From contig NZ_AXWW01000013.1 in NCBI RefSeq assembly GCF_000482865.1, forward strand, positions 62,001 through 126,000: a stretch of DNA of 64,000 bases, in the 5' to 3' direction. The position numbers were made by a program, and so were the translations under genes. Positions 1-8,848 of the stretch are shown one piece after another (position 1 is the first letter of the stretch; every line of letters starts with the position of its first letter). Origin of the DNA: Actinokineospora inagensis DSM 44258 (lineage in GTDB: Bacteria > Actinomycetota > Actinomycetes > Mycobacteriales > Pseudonocardiaceae). The notes beneath the pieces were generated by a model. That model was not told the DNA's origin. It saw nothing but the letters and a program-made list of their open reading frames with translations, and did not search any database.

Positions 1-1535
1 CTGGAGAACTTGGTCTCGGTGGCGGTGATGTCGGAGTTGCCGCCCGCGCCGATGCCGTTGCTGATCAGCTCGGTGGGCACGGTGACCGGGATCTGGCCGC
101 CGTTGCCGCCGCCGACGGAGTCGTCGCCGCTGGTGCCCGCGTCGCCGCCCGCGTTGGTGGTGGTGATGTTCTCGCAGGCGATGGTGGAGTTGCCACCGAT
201 GACGCCGCCGTTGGCGCAGGAATCGATCGGCGCCGAGATCGGGTTGTTGACCAGGGTGCCGGAGAGCACGCCCTGCTCGCCGCGGGTGATCGCGGTGCCG
301 CCGACGCCGGTGTCGATCACGTTGTTCTGGTCGGTGGTGGCGTTGCCGATCACGCCTGCCGCGTTGCCGATGGCCGAGACCGGGGCAGCGGTGGAGGTGG
401 CGCCGATCGCGCCGCCGAGCACCGAGTCGGTGCCGTTGGAGCGGTTGCCGCCGCCCGCGACGGACACCAGGTCCGAGGCGCAGGTGGTGTGCGACTGGCC
501 GACGACGACCGACGAGGTGCAGTCGGCGGTGGTGGGCGCGGTGATGGCGGGCTGCACGATGTTGCCGCCGCCGGTGGAGTCGACGCCGTTGGTGTGCACG
601 TACACCGGGTTGCCGCCGAGGTCGGGGCTCTGCGCGCCGGACTGGGCGGTGGTGGAGTTGACCGAGTTGGCGGTGGCCTTGCCGAGCACGCCGAGACCGG
701 TGCCGGTGCCGCGGACCGGGGCGGTCAGCGGGACGACGGCGCCGTTGCCGCCGAGGGTGGAGTCCTCGCCGTCGGTCTTGATGACGCCACCGGCCAGGCT
801 GTCGGAGCTGGTGGTGGAGTCCGAGTCGGCCTTGCCGCCGACGGTGACCGCGTTGCCGTTGAGCTGGACCGGGCTCGCGCCCTGGGCGCCGACGACGTTG
901 CCGGACAGCGTGCCGTCCGCACCGGTGGTGGTGATGTCGCCGTCGGCGTGCGCGGTCTGGTCGGCGGTGTTGTGCGTGGTGGCGTCGCCCAGGATGCTGG
1001 CGGCGTTGCCGGTCACCTGGACCGGGGCGGCGTAGTCGAGGTTGACGACGTTGCCCGCGATCGCGCGGTCCTCGCCGGTCGTGCTGACCGGGCGGGAGAT
1101 GTTGGTGGTCTGGGTCGAGTTGTTGGTGACCGACGAGTCGCCGCCGAGGGCGATCGCGTTGCCGGACACGTCGACCGGGACGGTGACGCCGCTGACGATC
1201 TTGTTGGCGCGCAGCGGGGCGTTGTTGCCGGTGAGCAGCTTCTCCGAGGCCGAGTCGGCCAGCGGGGCGACCAGCGTGCCACCCGGGACGGCCTTGAGGA
1301 CCTCGCGGGGGCTGGTGGAGATGGTGCGGTTGACGTCCGGCAGGCGCTTGTCGCCCAGCACGGTGCCGATCGCGTTGTTCTGCACCCTTGCGTCGACGAC
1401 GACCTTCGTGTCCAACGCGGGCGCGGGGGTGTCCGGGTTGACGTTGTCATCGGCGGAGGCGATTCCGGTGCCCAGCATGAGCAAGCCACCGGTGACCAGC
1501 GCGGTCTGGAATCCGCGCTTAGCCCAGGTCTGCAT
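1..1535 (-). CDS. Secreted repeat-rich surface protein (C-terminus cut by window edge)
   Basis: The reading frame starts at ATG 1535 behind a good AAGGAG ribosome site and runs off the left edge, giving at least 511 residues. The N-terminus (MQTWAKRGFQTALVTGG..., ending GIASADD) is a signal peptide. The rest is made of degenerate 25-40 residue units of the type PV-x-V-x-GNA-x-x-x-x-G-x-A, rich in G, N, T, S and V, with short Cys-containing insertions such as TADCTSS and SCANGG. This resembles the GN-rich hydrophobic modules of actinobacterial chaplins and rodlins, but it is far longer than a chaplin and I cannot assign it to that family. A role as a cell-surface or aerial-structure protein is inference. 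Confidence 0.75.
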   Translation of the reverse strand, partial: MQTWAKRGFQTALVTGGLLMLGTGIASADDNVNPDTPAPALDTKVVVDARVQNNAIGTVLGDKRLPDVNRTISTSPREVLKAVPGGTLVAPLADSASEKLLTGNNAPLRANKIVSGVTVPVDVSGNAIALGGDSSVTNNSTQTTNISRPVSTTGEDRAIAGNVVNLDYAAPVQVTGNAASILGDATTHNTADQTAHADGDITTTGADGTLSGNVVGAQGASPVQLNGNAVTVGGKADSDSTTSSDSLAGGVIKTDGEDSTLGGNGAVVPLTAPVRGTGTGLGVLGKATANSVNSTTAQSGAQSPDLGGNPVYVHTNGVDSTGGGNIVQPAITAPTTADCTSSVVVGQSHTTCASDLVSVAGGGNRSNGTDSVLGGAIGATSTAAPVSAIGNAAGVIGNATTDQNNVIDTGVGGTAITRGEQGVLSGTLVNNPISAPIDSCANGGVIGGNSTIACENITTTNAGGDAGTSGDDSVGGGNGGQIPVTVPTELISNGIGAGGNSDITATETKFS

Positions 1536-1563
1536 GGTTCTCCTTCATGGGTTGAACAGGCAC

Positions 1564-1607
1564 GGGTGACCACGACGCCGGGCGCGTCGGGAGGCGGGTG
1601 GTCACCC
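1564..1607 (-). terminator. Nested hairpin between two leftward genes
   Basis: GGGTGACCAC (1564-1573) pairs with GTGGTCACCC (1598-1607), and GACGC...GCGTC (1574-1588) forms an inner stem. It lies just downstream of the 1707-2576 gene and upstream of the 1535 start, both leftward. There is no clear T-tract, so it could be a terminator or a 5' UTR structure. Confidence 0.45.
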
Positions 1608-1706
1608 GGGATTTCGGCGAGAGGTACTGGCTCAAGGCGCGGCCTCGGCCCCGCGGACGTGGGCGCTGGACCTGGGGAGCGCTGGGCTCCCCGGCCGCGC
1701 CGCGGA

Positions 1707-2576
1707 TCAGTCGGGGGTGACGCCGGGCTGTGCGGCGACCGCCGCGACAACCACGACCGGGGTCGCGCGGTGCGCGAGTGCCGGGGTGGTGTCGGAATCG
1801 GCCGGGGTGACGGCCACCAGGCCGTGACCGAGGGCGTCCGCCGCGCCTGCGCCGGTGGTGTTCACCGGGCCTGCGGGAGCGGGCATGCTCAACGGCGCCA
1901 GCGGGCTGGGGCCGGTGGGTCGGGTGGGGTTCGGCCGGTCGGCCCGCGCGTCGGCGGTCTCGGGGGAGCCGCGCTGGGACAGGCCGGTGCCCGCGGCGCG
2001 CCGGGTGGCGCCCGCCGGGTGCCGGTCGGCGACCTGGGCGGCCGGGGCCGCGCTGGTCGCGGCCGGGTCGGCCTGCGTGACGTCGGGAGATCCGGGCGCC
2101 GGGTCCGCGAGCGGCCCGGTCGGCCCGGCCGCGGGGGCGACCTGGTGGCTGGTGCCGCGGCCTGCCGACCCGCCGAGCGGCAGGTCGAGCCGGACGGGGC
2201 GCAGTTGCCTGGCCAGGTCACGGCCGAACTGGTCGACGGCCTGGGTGGCCTGGGTGGCCGTCCGGGTCGCCTGGTGGCTCACCTCGGTCACCCGGGTGGC
2301 GTCGACCGGTTCGCCGACGAGCGTGCCCACCCGGTCGGTCAGCCCGACCAGGGCGGTCTTGACGTCGACGAGGGCGGGGGCGTCGGGGGCGGCGTCCACC
2401 ACCGACCGCAGATCGTGCTGCAGGTCGGTGGCGACATCGGCGCTCGCGGTGGCGGTGGCGAAAGCCCACGCCGCCGCGGTACCCGCGAGGGTGCCACCGA
2501 GGACGAGCAGGGCACGGGAGAGGACGCGCCGCGTCGCGGTCGCCTCTCTCGTCTGCACGTCGTCGTGGCCGCTCAT
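1707..2576 (-). CDS. Secreted Ala/Pro-rich protein of unknown function
   Basis: 289 residues from ATG 2576 (MSGHDDVQTRE...). Residues ~18-45 form a signal peptide or membrane anchor (LSRALLVLGGTLAGTAAAWA...ATASADV). A helical segment follows with repeated ATR/ATQ motifs (THQATRTATQATQAVDQFG-like), then a long low-complexity Pro/Ala/Gly/Thr region and a hydrophobic end (VVVVAAVAAQPG). No catalytic motif is visible. A perfect 10-bp hairpin (2608-2629, loop GT) sits in its leader. It may work with the secreted repeat protein next door, but that rests only on shared orientation. The frame could be extended 23 residues upstream to 2645, but that adds no plausible N-terminus. Confidence 0.6.
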   Translation of the reverse strand: MSGHDDVQTREATATRRVLSRALLVLGGTLAGTAAAWAFATATASADVATDLQHDLRSVVDAAPDAPALVDVKTALVGLTDRVGTLVGEPVDATRVTEVSHQATRTATQATQAVDQFGRDLARQLRPVRLDLPLGGSAGRGTSHQVAPAAGPTGPLADPAPGSPDVTQADPAATSAAPAAQVADRHPAGATRRAAGTGLSQRGSPETADARADRPNPTRPTGPSPLAPLSMPAPAGPVNTTGAGAADALGHGLVAVTPADSDTTPALAHRATPVVVVAAVAAQPGVTPD

Positions 2577-2794
2577 CGCTTGTCCCGGGTCGCCCTTCCG
2601 ATCCGTGTGCACGGCGGGTCCGCCGTGCAGCGAAAACACTCGCACCCGAGCGGGTCGTTATGCACGCGTGACTCAGGATGCCCACCGGATCGTGTGACGA
2701 ACACAGAGTGTTTCCACAGATCACGCTCAGCGACTATCACTGGTGATCGCGGGTTTCCGCCCCGAGCTGTCCACAGGGTCGAACCGAGCGGAAC

Positions 2795-5035
2795 TCAGTC
2801 CCGCTTCAGCACCCGGGTCGCTCCGGCGGCCGCCGTGGTGGCCAGGATCCAGCCGACCGCGATCAGCACCCCCGAGATCCACTGGGACGCGCCGACCATC
2901 CGCCACTTGTTGTCCTGCCCCAGGTCGACGATGGGCAGCAGCAGGTCGGTGGACAGCAGCGGCGGGTTCCACACCGGGTTCACGTCGTTGTCGAGCTTCT
3001 GCATGGTGTGCGTGCTGAACCAGAGCGTGCCGAGGATCCAGAACAGCGCGAGCCAGATCATCGCCAGCCACGGCCGGTACCCGAAGCCGACGGTGATCTC
3101 CTGCAGCCGCCCCCAGAACCGGCCTGCCCAGTGGAGTTCGGCGTACCGGCGGCGCTGCCGTTCGAGGTGGACCTGTCGCGCCAGTTCCTCCTGTCCGCCT
3201 TCGGAGTAGACGGCGGCCAGTCGCTCGTAGGGGCCGGGCGCGAAGTCGGGTTGAACCTCCCGCAGCCACTGCAGCCGCGTTTTGACAGTTACCTCTGGCA
3301 CCGCGGTGAGTGCGGTAAAGGTGAAATCCTCCAGTTCCACACCACCGTGCGCCGCCCACAGCCCGGGGCCGTCGAACACCGACACCGCCGACGCGCGGGT
3401 GAGGATCACCGCGCCGCGCGGCGGTCGCCGTTCGGGGAAGATCAGCACCAACTCCTGCGCAGTGAGCCCGTACGCGGAGAACACCTTGTCCGCGACGGGG
3501 TCCGCGGGTCTGGTCCGCCCACCGAGCCGGGCCCCCGCGAAGGTGGCCATCTTGCCCACCTCGACGAGCCGCACCCGTACACCGCCGATGGCGCGGAACC
3601 CGTGGCTGCACAGCAGGTCTTTGCCGATGGTCGCGACGCGCGCGTCCAGCGAGGGCTTGACCGTGCCGTCCGGGCGTAATCGCGGCTTGGTGAGGTGCGC
3701 GCCGGAGCAGTCGAGGCTGGAACCGATGTTGGCGTTCTGCAGCCGGATCGACCCCGCCGCGCGGATCTTGCGCAGGAACAGGGTGCCGCCGACGCGCAGC
3801 CGGTCGGCGAACAGCACGTCAACACCCGGCCCGCGCAACCGTGCCCGGGACAGGCTCGCGCTGCCGTGCACGTGCGCGTCGACCAACCGGACCTGGCCAT
3901 AAGCGCGCAGCGCGGTCCGCGGGTCGCCGTCGGTGCCACCCACCCCGGTCTGCGCGCCGCGGGCCTCGACGTCGCCGAGCACCTCGACCCCGTCGGCGAC
4001 CAGGGCCACCGACACCCGGCCGACGTCGCGGCCCTCGGCGAACGCCCGCGCCATGTCCTGGACGGCCGAGCGGCGGCCGAGGGTCGCCCCGGACAGCAGC
4101 AGGTGACCGCCGATCTTGGCGCCGCGCAGGCCGACGGTGCCGCCCGCGGTGAACCCGCTGTCGAGCTTCAGGTCGCCGTCCACCCGCAGCCGGTCGGCGT
4201 CGAGGACGTAGTGGTTGTCGACCGTGCCCCTGGGCAGCACGCGCACCTGGCCGTCGCCGTCACGGGCGTCGTGCAGCCGCGCGCCGGAGAACACCGCGTC
4301 ACCGCCGATGCGCGCGCCCGAGAGGATCACCGTGCCCGCCACGTCGAACTGGCCGCCGCCGGTGTCGCACAGCATGTTGCCCACGATGACAAGACCGCTC
4401 GCCTCCAGCGCGGTCCCCGACGGGTGCGCCAGCCGGGCGCCGGTGAGGTGGACGCTGCCGCCGACGTGCGCGCCACGCAGCCGCAGTTCGCCGAACACGC
4501 GCAGCGCGACCGCCTGGATCGACCCGGAGACCCGCAGCCGGGCGCCGAGCAGCGCCGCCGCCCCCGCGTTGCGCAGCACCGCCCCGGCCAGCCGCAGCGT
4601 CCCCTCGACAGTGGCGTCGGTCAGGTCCAGCACCCCTGAACAGGTGTAGCCGGACTCCAACAGCAGATCGCTGCCCACCCGCACGTTCCGCGCGAACAGT
4701 CCGGGCATCCGGCAGCCGCGCAGGCTGAGCGCGACCAGCCGGGCCATCCGCAGCACCGGGGCGTGCTCGAACTCGCACCGCTGCAGCGTGATGACCGGGT
4801 CGACGGTGCGGCCCTCCAGGTCGAACCGGCCGGTGACGTGCGCGTTGTCCAACCGCAGCGCGGGCATCGCGCCCTGCCCGAGCGGGTAGGCGCCGACCAG
4901 CAGCGCGGCCAGCACCGGGCCGCGGACCCGTCGGTCGGCGCGGCCCGCCAGGTCCAGCCGGGCACCGTCGCGGAAGGACTCGAGGACCGCCCGTTCGGTG
5001 TCGGTGAGCTCGTCCGGCGGCACGTAGGCGGTCAC
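2795..5035 (-). CDS. Large beta-repeat membrane-anchored protein
   Basis: About 746 residues from GTG 5035 (VTAYVPPDELTDTERAV...). The frame is open to 5224, but that start would overlap the divergent permease gene. Most of the protein is repeats of hydrophobic residue-G-x-L-x-L-x-GA-x-V/I-GG-x-V/L, typical of a parallel beta-helix of the pentapeptide/quadrilateral type. The C-terminus carries two membrane segments (WLAMIWLALFWILGTLWF and SGVLIAVGWILATTAAAG) separated by an outside loop. Similar actinobacterial proteins are sometimes called membrane-associated oxidoreductases, but no cofactor motif is visible here, so I do not support an enzymatic role. The beta-helix probably faces the cytoplasm. 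Confidence 0.7.
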   Translation of the reverse strand: MTAYVPPDELTDTERAVLESFRDGARLDLAGRADRRVRGPVLAALLVGAYPLGQGAMPALRLDNAHVTGRFDLEGRTVDPVITLQRCEFEHAPVLRMARLVALSLRGCRMPGLFARNVRVGSDLLLESGYTCSGVLDLTDATVEGTLRLAGAVLRNAGAAALLGARLRVSGSIQAVALRVFGELRLRGAHVGGSVHLTGARLAHPSGTALEASGLVIVGNMLCDTGGGQFDVAGTVILSGARIGGDAVFSGARLHDARDGDGQVRVLPRGTVDNHYVLDADRLRVDGDLKLDSGFTAGGTVGLRGAKIGGHLLLSGATLGRRSAVQDMARAFAEGRDVGRVSVALVADGVEVLGDVEARGAQTGVGGTDGDPRTALRAYGQVRLVDAHVHGSASLSRARLRGPGVDVLFADRLRVGGTLFLRKIRAAGSIRLQNANIGSSLDCSGAHLTKPRLRPDGTVKPSLDARVATIGKDLLCSHGFRAIGGVRVRLVEVGKMATFAGARLGGRTRPADPVADKVFSAYGLTAQELVLIFPERRPPRGAVILTRASAVSVFDGPGLWAAHGGVELEDFTFTALTAVPEVTVKTRLQWLREVQPDFAPGPYERLAAVYSEGGQEELARQVHLERQRRRYAELHWAGRFWGRLQEITVGFGYRPWLAMIWLALFWILGTLWFSTHTMQKLDNDVNPVWNPPLLSTDLLLPIVDLGQDNKWRMVGASQWISGVLIAVGWILATTAAAGATRVLKRD

Positions 5036-5099
5036 GAGCCATATCACATCAGACAAGTTGTTCACCGCGGACCGGTTCGACCGATTACCGTGATCCGCG

Positions 5100-6299
5100 A
5101 TGAGCAGAAACCGCGTCGCGGGCCTCAAGCACCGCACTACGCTCCCCGCCAACGACGTCACCCCGCTGGTGCCCAAGGGGCTCCGGGTCAGCGCCGCGCT
5201 GTCCTGGCGCTTCCTGGTGATCATCGGCGCGCTGTACGTGGTCCTCTGGCTGTTGGACTACTTCGCGGCCGCCGTCATCCCGGTGGCGATCGCCTTACTG
5301 CTCGCGGCGCTGATGGCCCCGGGGGTCGGCAAGCTGGTCGAGTGGCGGGTACCGCGCTCGCTGGCCACCGCGATAGTGCTGATCGGCGGCCTGGCCGTGG
5401 TCGGCGGTGTGCTCACCTTCGTGATCACCGAGTTCACCAGCGGCCTGCCCCAGTTGCAGACCCAGGTGAACAGCAGCCTCGACACGATCCAGACCTGGCT
5501 GTCCACCGGGCCGCTGCACCTGCGCGCGGACCAGATCCACTCGTTCCTGCAGAACGTGATCGACACGATCAAGAGCAACCAGGCGGCGATCACCTCGGGC
5601 GCGATCACCACGGCCGCGACCATCGGCGAGGTGCTGACCGGGTTGCTGCTGACCCTGTTCATCCTGATCTTCTTCCTCTTCGACGGGGCCGGGATCTGGC
5701 GGTTCGTGGTGCGCGGGGTGCCCGGTCCGGTCCGCGACCGGGTCGACGTGGCCGGTCGGCGCGGGTTCTCGTCGCTGGTCAGTTACGTGCGGGCCACAGC
5801 GGCGGTCGCGGTGTTCGACGCGGTCTTCATCGGCATCGGACTGTGGATCATCGGGGTGCCGCTGGTGGTGCCGCTGGCCGCGCTGGTGTTCCTCACCGCG
5901 TTCATCCCGATCATCGGGGCGCTGGTGGCGGGCACCGTGGCGGTGTTGATCGCGCTGGTGGCCAACGGGTTCGTCTCGGCGCTGCTGGTGCTCGCGGTGC
6001 TGGTCCTGATCATGCAGATCGAGAGCCACGTGCTGCAGCCGTGGCTGCTCGGCCGCGCGGTGAAGCTGCACCCGCTGGCCGTGGTGCTGGCCATCGCCGT
6101 CGGCCTGATCGCGGCGGGCATCGCCGGGGCGCTGCTGTCGGTGCCGCTGCTGGCCGTGCTCAACGCCGGGATCCGGTCGCTGCTGCACGAGGGCGGCACC
6201 GATCCGGACGAGGTGGACGTGCTCGACGACGCCTCGTCCCAACCCAACGTCACCGAGGACGACGAGGCGGGCGACCAGCCGGAGCCGGGGCGAGTGTGA
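5100..6299 (+). CDS. AI-2E family (PerM/YdiK-like) membrane transporter
   Basis: 399 residues with about eight membrane spans: two pairs at each end and a long extracytoplasmic helix around residues 115-175 (LPQLQTQVNSSLDTIQTWLS). This is the characteristic layout of the AI-2E/PerM permease family. The family motif region IPIIGALVAG near residue 285 and ESHVLQPWLLGR near 318 are present. The acidic hydrophilic tail lies in the cytoplasm. Members exchange varied substrates (signals, Na+/H+), so the substrate here is unknown. It is divergent from the beta-repeat protein gene, and its stop overlaps the start of the histidine kinase gene (GTGA), so transporter and kinase are probably co-expressed. 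Confidence 0.9.
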   Translation: MSRNRVAGLKHRTTLPANDVTPLVPKGLRVSAALSWRFLVIIGALYVVLWLLDYFAAAVIPVAIALLLAALMAPGVGKLVEWRVPRSLATAIVLIGGLAVVGGVLTFVITEFTSGLPQLQTQVNSSLDTIQTWLSTGPLHLRADQIHSFLQNVIDTIKSNQAAITSGAITTAATIGEVLTGLLLTLFILIFFLFDGAGIWRFVVRGVPGPVRDRVDVAGRRGFSSLVSYVRATAAVAVFDAVFIGIGLWIIGVPLVVPLAALVFLTAFIPIIGALVAGTVAVLIALVANGFVSALLVLAVLVLIMQIESHVLQPWLLGRAVKLHPLAVVLAIAVGLIAAGIAGALLSVPLLAVLNAGIRSLLHEGGTDPDEVDVLDDASSQPNVTEDDEAGDQPEPGRV

Positions 6300-7450
6300 T
6301 CCGGCAGCCGGGGCGGGCGGTCCGCAAGGACGCGCTCAAGCCGCTCTGGCGGGCCTCGGTGCTGCTTCGGGTCATCACGTTGCTGTTCGCGGCGGGGGTG
6401 GTGGCCGCGCACTCGGGGCAGTACGCGGACGACGCGCTGGCCTGGGTGGCGGTCGGGGTGATGGCGGTGTGGACCGTCGTCACCTCTTACTACTACCTGG
6501 GCCGCGCCAGGGTCGCGCTCTGGTTCACCGTGGTCGACTTGGCGCTGTGCTGCGCGGTGATGTGCCTGTCCCGGCTCGTGCTGACCCACCGGCAGTTGAC
6601 CGTGGACGACGTGCCGCTCATCCCCACCGTGTGGGTGACAGCCGTGGTCGCGGTCGGCGCGGTCCGATCCGGCATGGTCGGCGGCACGGTGTTCGGCGCG
6701 GTCGTCGCCGCCTTCAACTACGGGGTGCGCGGCTACGTCGACACCGACCTGACCAGGGACCTGGTGCTGCTGGTCGGGGTCGGGTTCGTGGTGGGGTTGG
6801 CGTCGTCGACGTCGAAGCAGTCGGCCGAGCGGCTGGCGATGGCGATGCGGGCCGAGGCGGCGACCGCCGAGCGGGAGCGGCTGGCCAGGACCATCCACGA
6901 CAGCGTGCTGCAGGTGCTGGCCCGGGTCCGCAAGCGCGGCCGGGAGCTGGGTGGGGAGGCCGCCGAGCTGGCCGAGTTGGCGGGCAGGCAGGAGGTGGCG
7001 CTGCGCGCGCTGGTCGCCGCCGCGCCGCTGGAGTCCAACGGCAGCGGTCAGGCCGACCTGCGGCCGCGGCTGCAGGTCCTGGCCACCGACCGGTACCAGG
7101 TGTCGGTGCCCGGGACACCGGTGACCGTCCCCGAGTCGGCCGCGACCGAGCTGGCCTACCTGGTGCGGGAGGCGCTGGAGAACGTCGACCGGCACGCCGG
7201 TCCGACCGCGCGCGCCTGGGTGCTGCTGGAGGACCTCGGCCAGGAAGTGGTGGTCAGCGTCCGCGACGACGGCGTCGGCATCCCGGCGGGACGGCTGGCG
7301 GCGGCCGAGGAACAGGGGCGGCTCGGGGTGGCCCGGTCCATCCGGGGTCGGGTGGCCGAACTGGGCGGCACGGTCACCCTGGAGACCGCACCCGCGCAGG
7401 GCACCGAGTGGGAGATCCGGCTGCCGTACCCGGGGAGGTCGTGTGGCTGA
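6296..7450 (+). CDS. Sensor histidine kinase (MacS/DUF5931-like)
   Basis: 384 residues from GTG 6296, overlapping the previous stop by 4 bp. The N-terminal ~165 residues hold four to six membrane spans with no large external sensor domain, as in MacS-type kinases. The phosphoacceptor helix reads ERERLARTIHDSVLQVLARV (His in TIHDS). A HATPase domain follows with N-box LVREALENVDRHAG and G-box VRDDGVGIPAGR. It belongs to the HisKA_3/NarX class and should phosphorylate the LuxR-type regulator encoded next, whose start overlaps its stop by 8 bp. The lack of an extracellular domain suggests it senses membrane or envelope state (inference). Confidence 0.92.
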   Translation: MIRQPGRAVRKDALKPLWRASVLLRVITLLFAAGVVAAHSGQYADDALAWVAVGVMAVWTVVTSYYYLGRARVALWFTVVDLALCCAVMCLSRLVLTHRQLTVDDVPLIPTVWVTAVVAVGAVRSGMVGGTVFGAVVAAFNYGVRGYVDTDLTRDLVLLVGVGFVVGLASSTSKQSAERLAMAMRAEAATAERERLARTIHDSVLQVLARVRKRGRELGGEAAELAELAGRQEVALRALVAAAPLESNGSGQADLRPRLQVLATDRYQVSVPGTPVTVPESAATELAYLVREALENVDRHAGPTARAWVLLEDLGQEVVVSVRDDGVGIPAGRLAAAEEQGRLGVARSIRGRVAELGGTVTLETAPAQGTEWEIRLPYPGRSCG

Positions 7451-8105
7451 GCGGGCGATCTCGGTGATGGTCGTCGACGACCACCCGATCTGGCGCGACG
7501 GAGTGGCCCGCGACCTGGCCGAACGCGGGTTCGACGTGCGGGCGACGGCCGGGGACGCGCCCTCGGCGGTGCGGATCGCCCGCGCGGTGCGGCCCGATGT
7601 GGTGCTGATGGACCTGAACCTGGGCACCGGTTCCGGCGTGGACGCGACCCGCGAGATCACCGGCGAGTTAGCCGGCACGCGCGTGTTGGTGTTGTCCGCC
7701 AGCGGCGAGCACAACGACGTGTTGGAAGCCGTGAAGGCAGGAGCCTTCGGTTACCTCGTCAAGTCCGCGTCCGCGGAGGAGTTGGACGACGCTGTTACCC
7801 GTACCGCCACAGGTGACGCCGTCTTCACCGCGGGCCTGGCCGGGCTGGTCCTCGGCGAGTACCGGCGGATGGCGGCAGGCCCGGCGGACCCGGCGACCCC
7901 CCAGCTCACCGACCGCGAGACCGACGTCCTGCGGCTGGTCGCGAAGGGGCTGACCGCCCGCCAGATAGCCGATCGACTCGTCCTGTCGCACCGCACGGTG
8001 GAGAACCACGTGCAGTCCACGCTGCGCAAACTGCAGTTGCACAACCGGGTCGAACTGGCCAGGTACGCCATCGAACACGGGCTGGACGCCGACCCGCCGC
8101 AGTAG
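7443..8105 (+). CDS. NarL/LuxR-family response regulator
   Basis: 220 residues from GTG 7443. The receiver domain shows the acidic pair VVDDHPIWRDGV, the phospho-Asp in VVLMDLNLG, the switch region VLSAS and Lys in YLVKSASAEE. The C-terminal LuxR helix-turn-helix reads LTDRETDVLRLVAKGLTARQ and SHRTVENHVQSTLRKL. It is the partner of the upstream kinase, with coupled translation. It probably regulates this same operon (permease, kinase, regulator, DUF1707 protein) and envelope targets, by analogy with MacRS; no operator is recognisable. Confidence 0.95.
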   Translation: MAERAISVMVVDDHPIWRDGVARDLAERGFDVRATAGDAPSAVRIARAVRPDVVLMDLNLGTGSGVDATREITGELAGTRVLVLSASGEHNDVLEAVKAGAFGYLVKSASAEELDDAVTRTATGDAVFTAGLAGLVLGEYRRMAAGPADPATPQLTDRETDVLRLVAKGLTARQIADRLVLSHRTVENHVQSTLRKLQLHNRVELARYAIEHGLDADPPQ

Positions 8106-8114
8106 CCTGGACCG

Positions 8115-8732
8115 GTGAGCACCGAACCGATCAACCCGCGAGACCTGCGGGTCTCCGACGCCGAACGGGAGCACGTCGTCGGCATCCTGCAGAAGGCCAT
8201 CGGCCAGGGGATGCTCAGCCTCGACGAGTTCACCGCCCGCACCGACACCGCGCTGGCCGCCAAGACCCGGGTCGAGCTCAACGTCGTCCTGGTCGACCTG
8301 GCGGGCGTGGTCAACCGCGAACCCGGTAGCCCCACCGCGATGCCGCCGCAAGAGTTCCGCGCCGTCATGTCCTCGATCAAGCGCGAGGGGGTGTGGACCG
8401 TCCCGCGCGAGATGGCCGTGCACAACCGGATGGGCTCCAGCGAGTTCGACTTCACCGAGGCCGTCATCAACCACGCCGAGGTGCACATCCGGCTGGAGGT
8501 CCTCGGCGGTTCGGTCGAAATGCTGCTCCCCGACGGCGCGGGCTGCGTGAGCGACGAGGTGAGCGTGATCGCGGGCAAGGTGGAGAACAAGGTCGGCGCC
8601 GCTCGCGGTGGGCCGCTGTTCGTGCTGACCGGGCGGGTGAAGGCCGGGTCGGTGCAGATACGCAGGCCCAGCTACATCCACATCGGGTCGCTGACCGTCC
8701 GCAAGCCGTGGAAACTCAGTTGGGACACCTGA
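8115..8732 (+). CDS. DUF1707 and cell-wall-response (LiaF-like) domain protein
   Basis: 205 residues from GTG 8115, nine bases after the response regulator stop. Residues ~6-60 are a DUF1707 domain (LRVSDAEREHVVGILQKAIGQGMLSLDEF-like core with the conserved R-S-D-x-x-R and G-R/Q-L motifs). Residues ~95-200 form the beta-rich fold seen at the C-terminus of LiaF/VraT-type proteins (VHIRLEVLGGSVEMLLP, LTGRVKAGSVQIRRPS). There is no membrane segment. LiaF-like proteins modulate envelope-stress two-component systems, so its place after a kinase-regulator pair suggests an accessory role in that pathway (inference). Confidence 0.8.
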   Translation: MSTEPINPRDLRVSDAEREHVVGILQKAIGQGMLSLDEFTARTDTALAAKTRVELNVVLVDLAGVVNREPGSPTAMPPQEFRAVMSSIKREGVWTVPREMAVHNRMGSSEFDFTEAVINHAEVHIRLEVLGGSVEMLLPDGAGCVSDEVSVIAGKVENKVGAARGGPLFVLTGRVKAGSVQIRRPSYIHIGSLTVRKPWKLSWDT

Positions 8733-8848
8733 TTCTTATGCGGAAATGCTGACAAGGCAGTGCGGAAAGTTGAGATGGACCGCGTGGCGTTGTCGGCGCA
8801 AGACTCCGCAGCGGAGGGTGTCGCACCCGCCGCAGGGGAGGAAGAACG

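Noticed and set aside
489-3209. Very long frames on the plus strand opposite the left-arm genes, and similar ones elsewhere (e.g. 16897-20811, 30236-34168)
   Set aside because: They lie antisense or out of phase to well-supported genes, have R/G/A-biased composition and no conserved domains.
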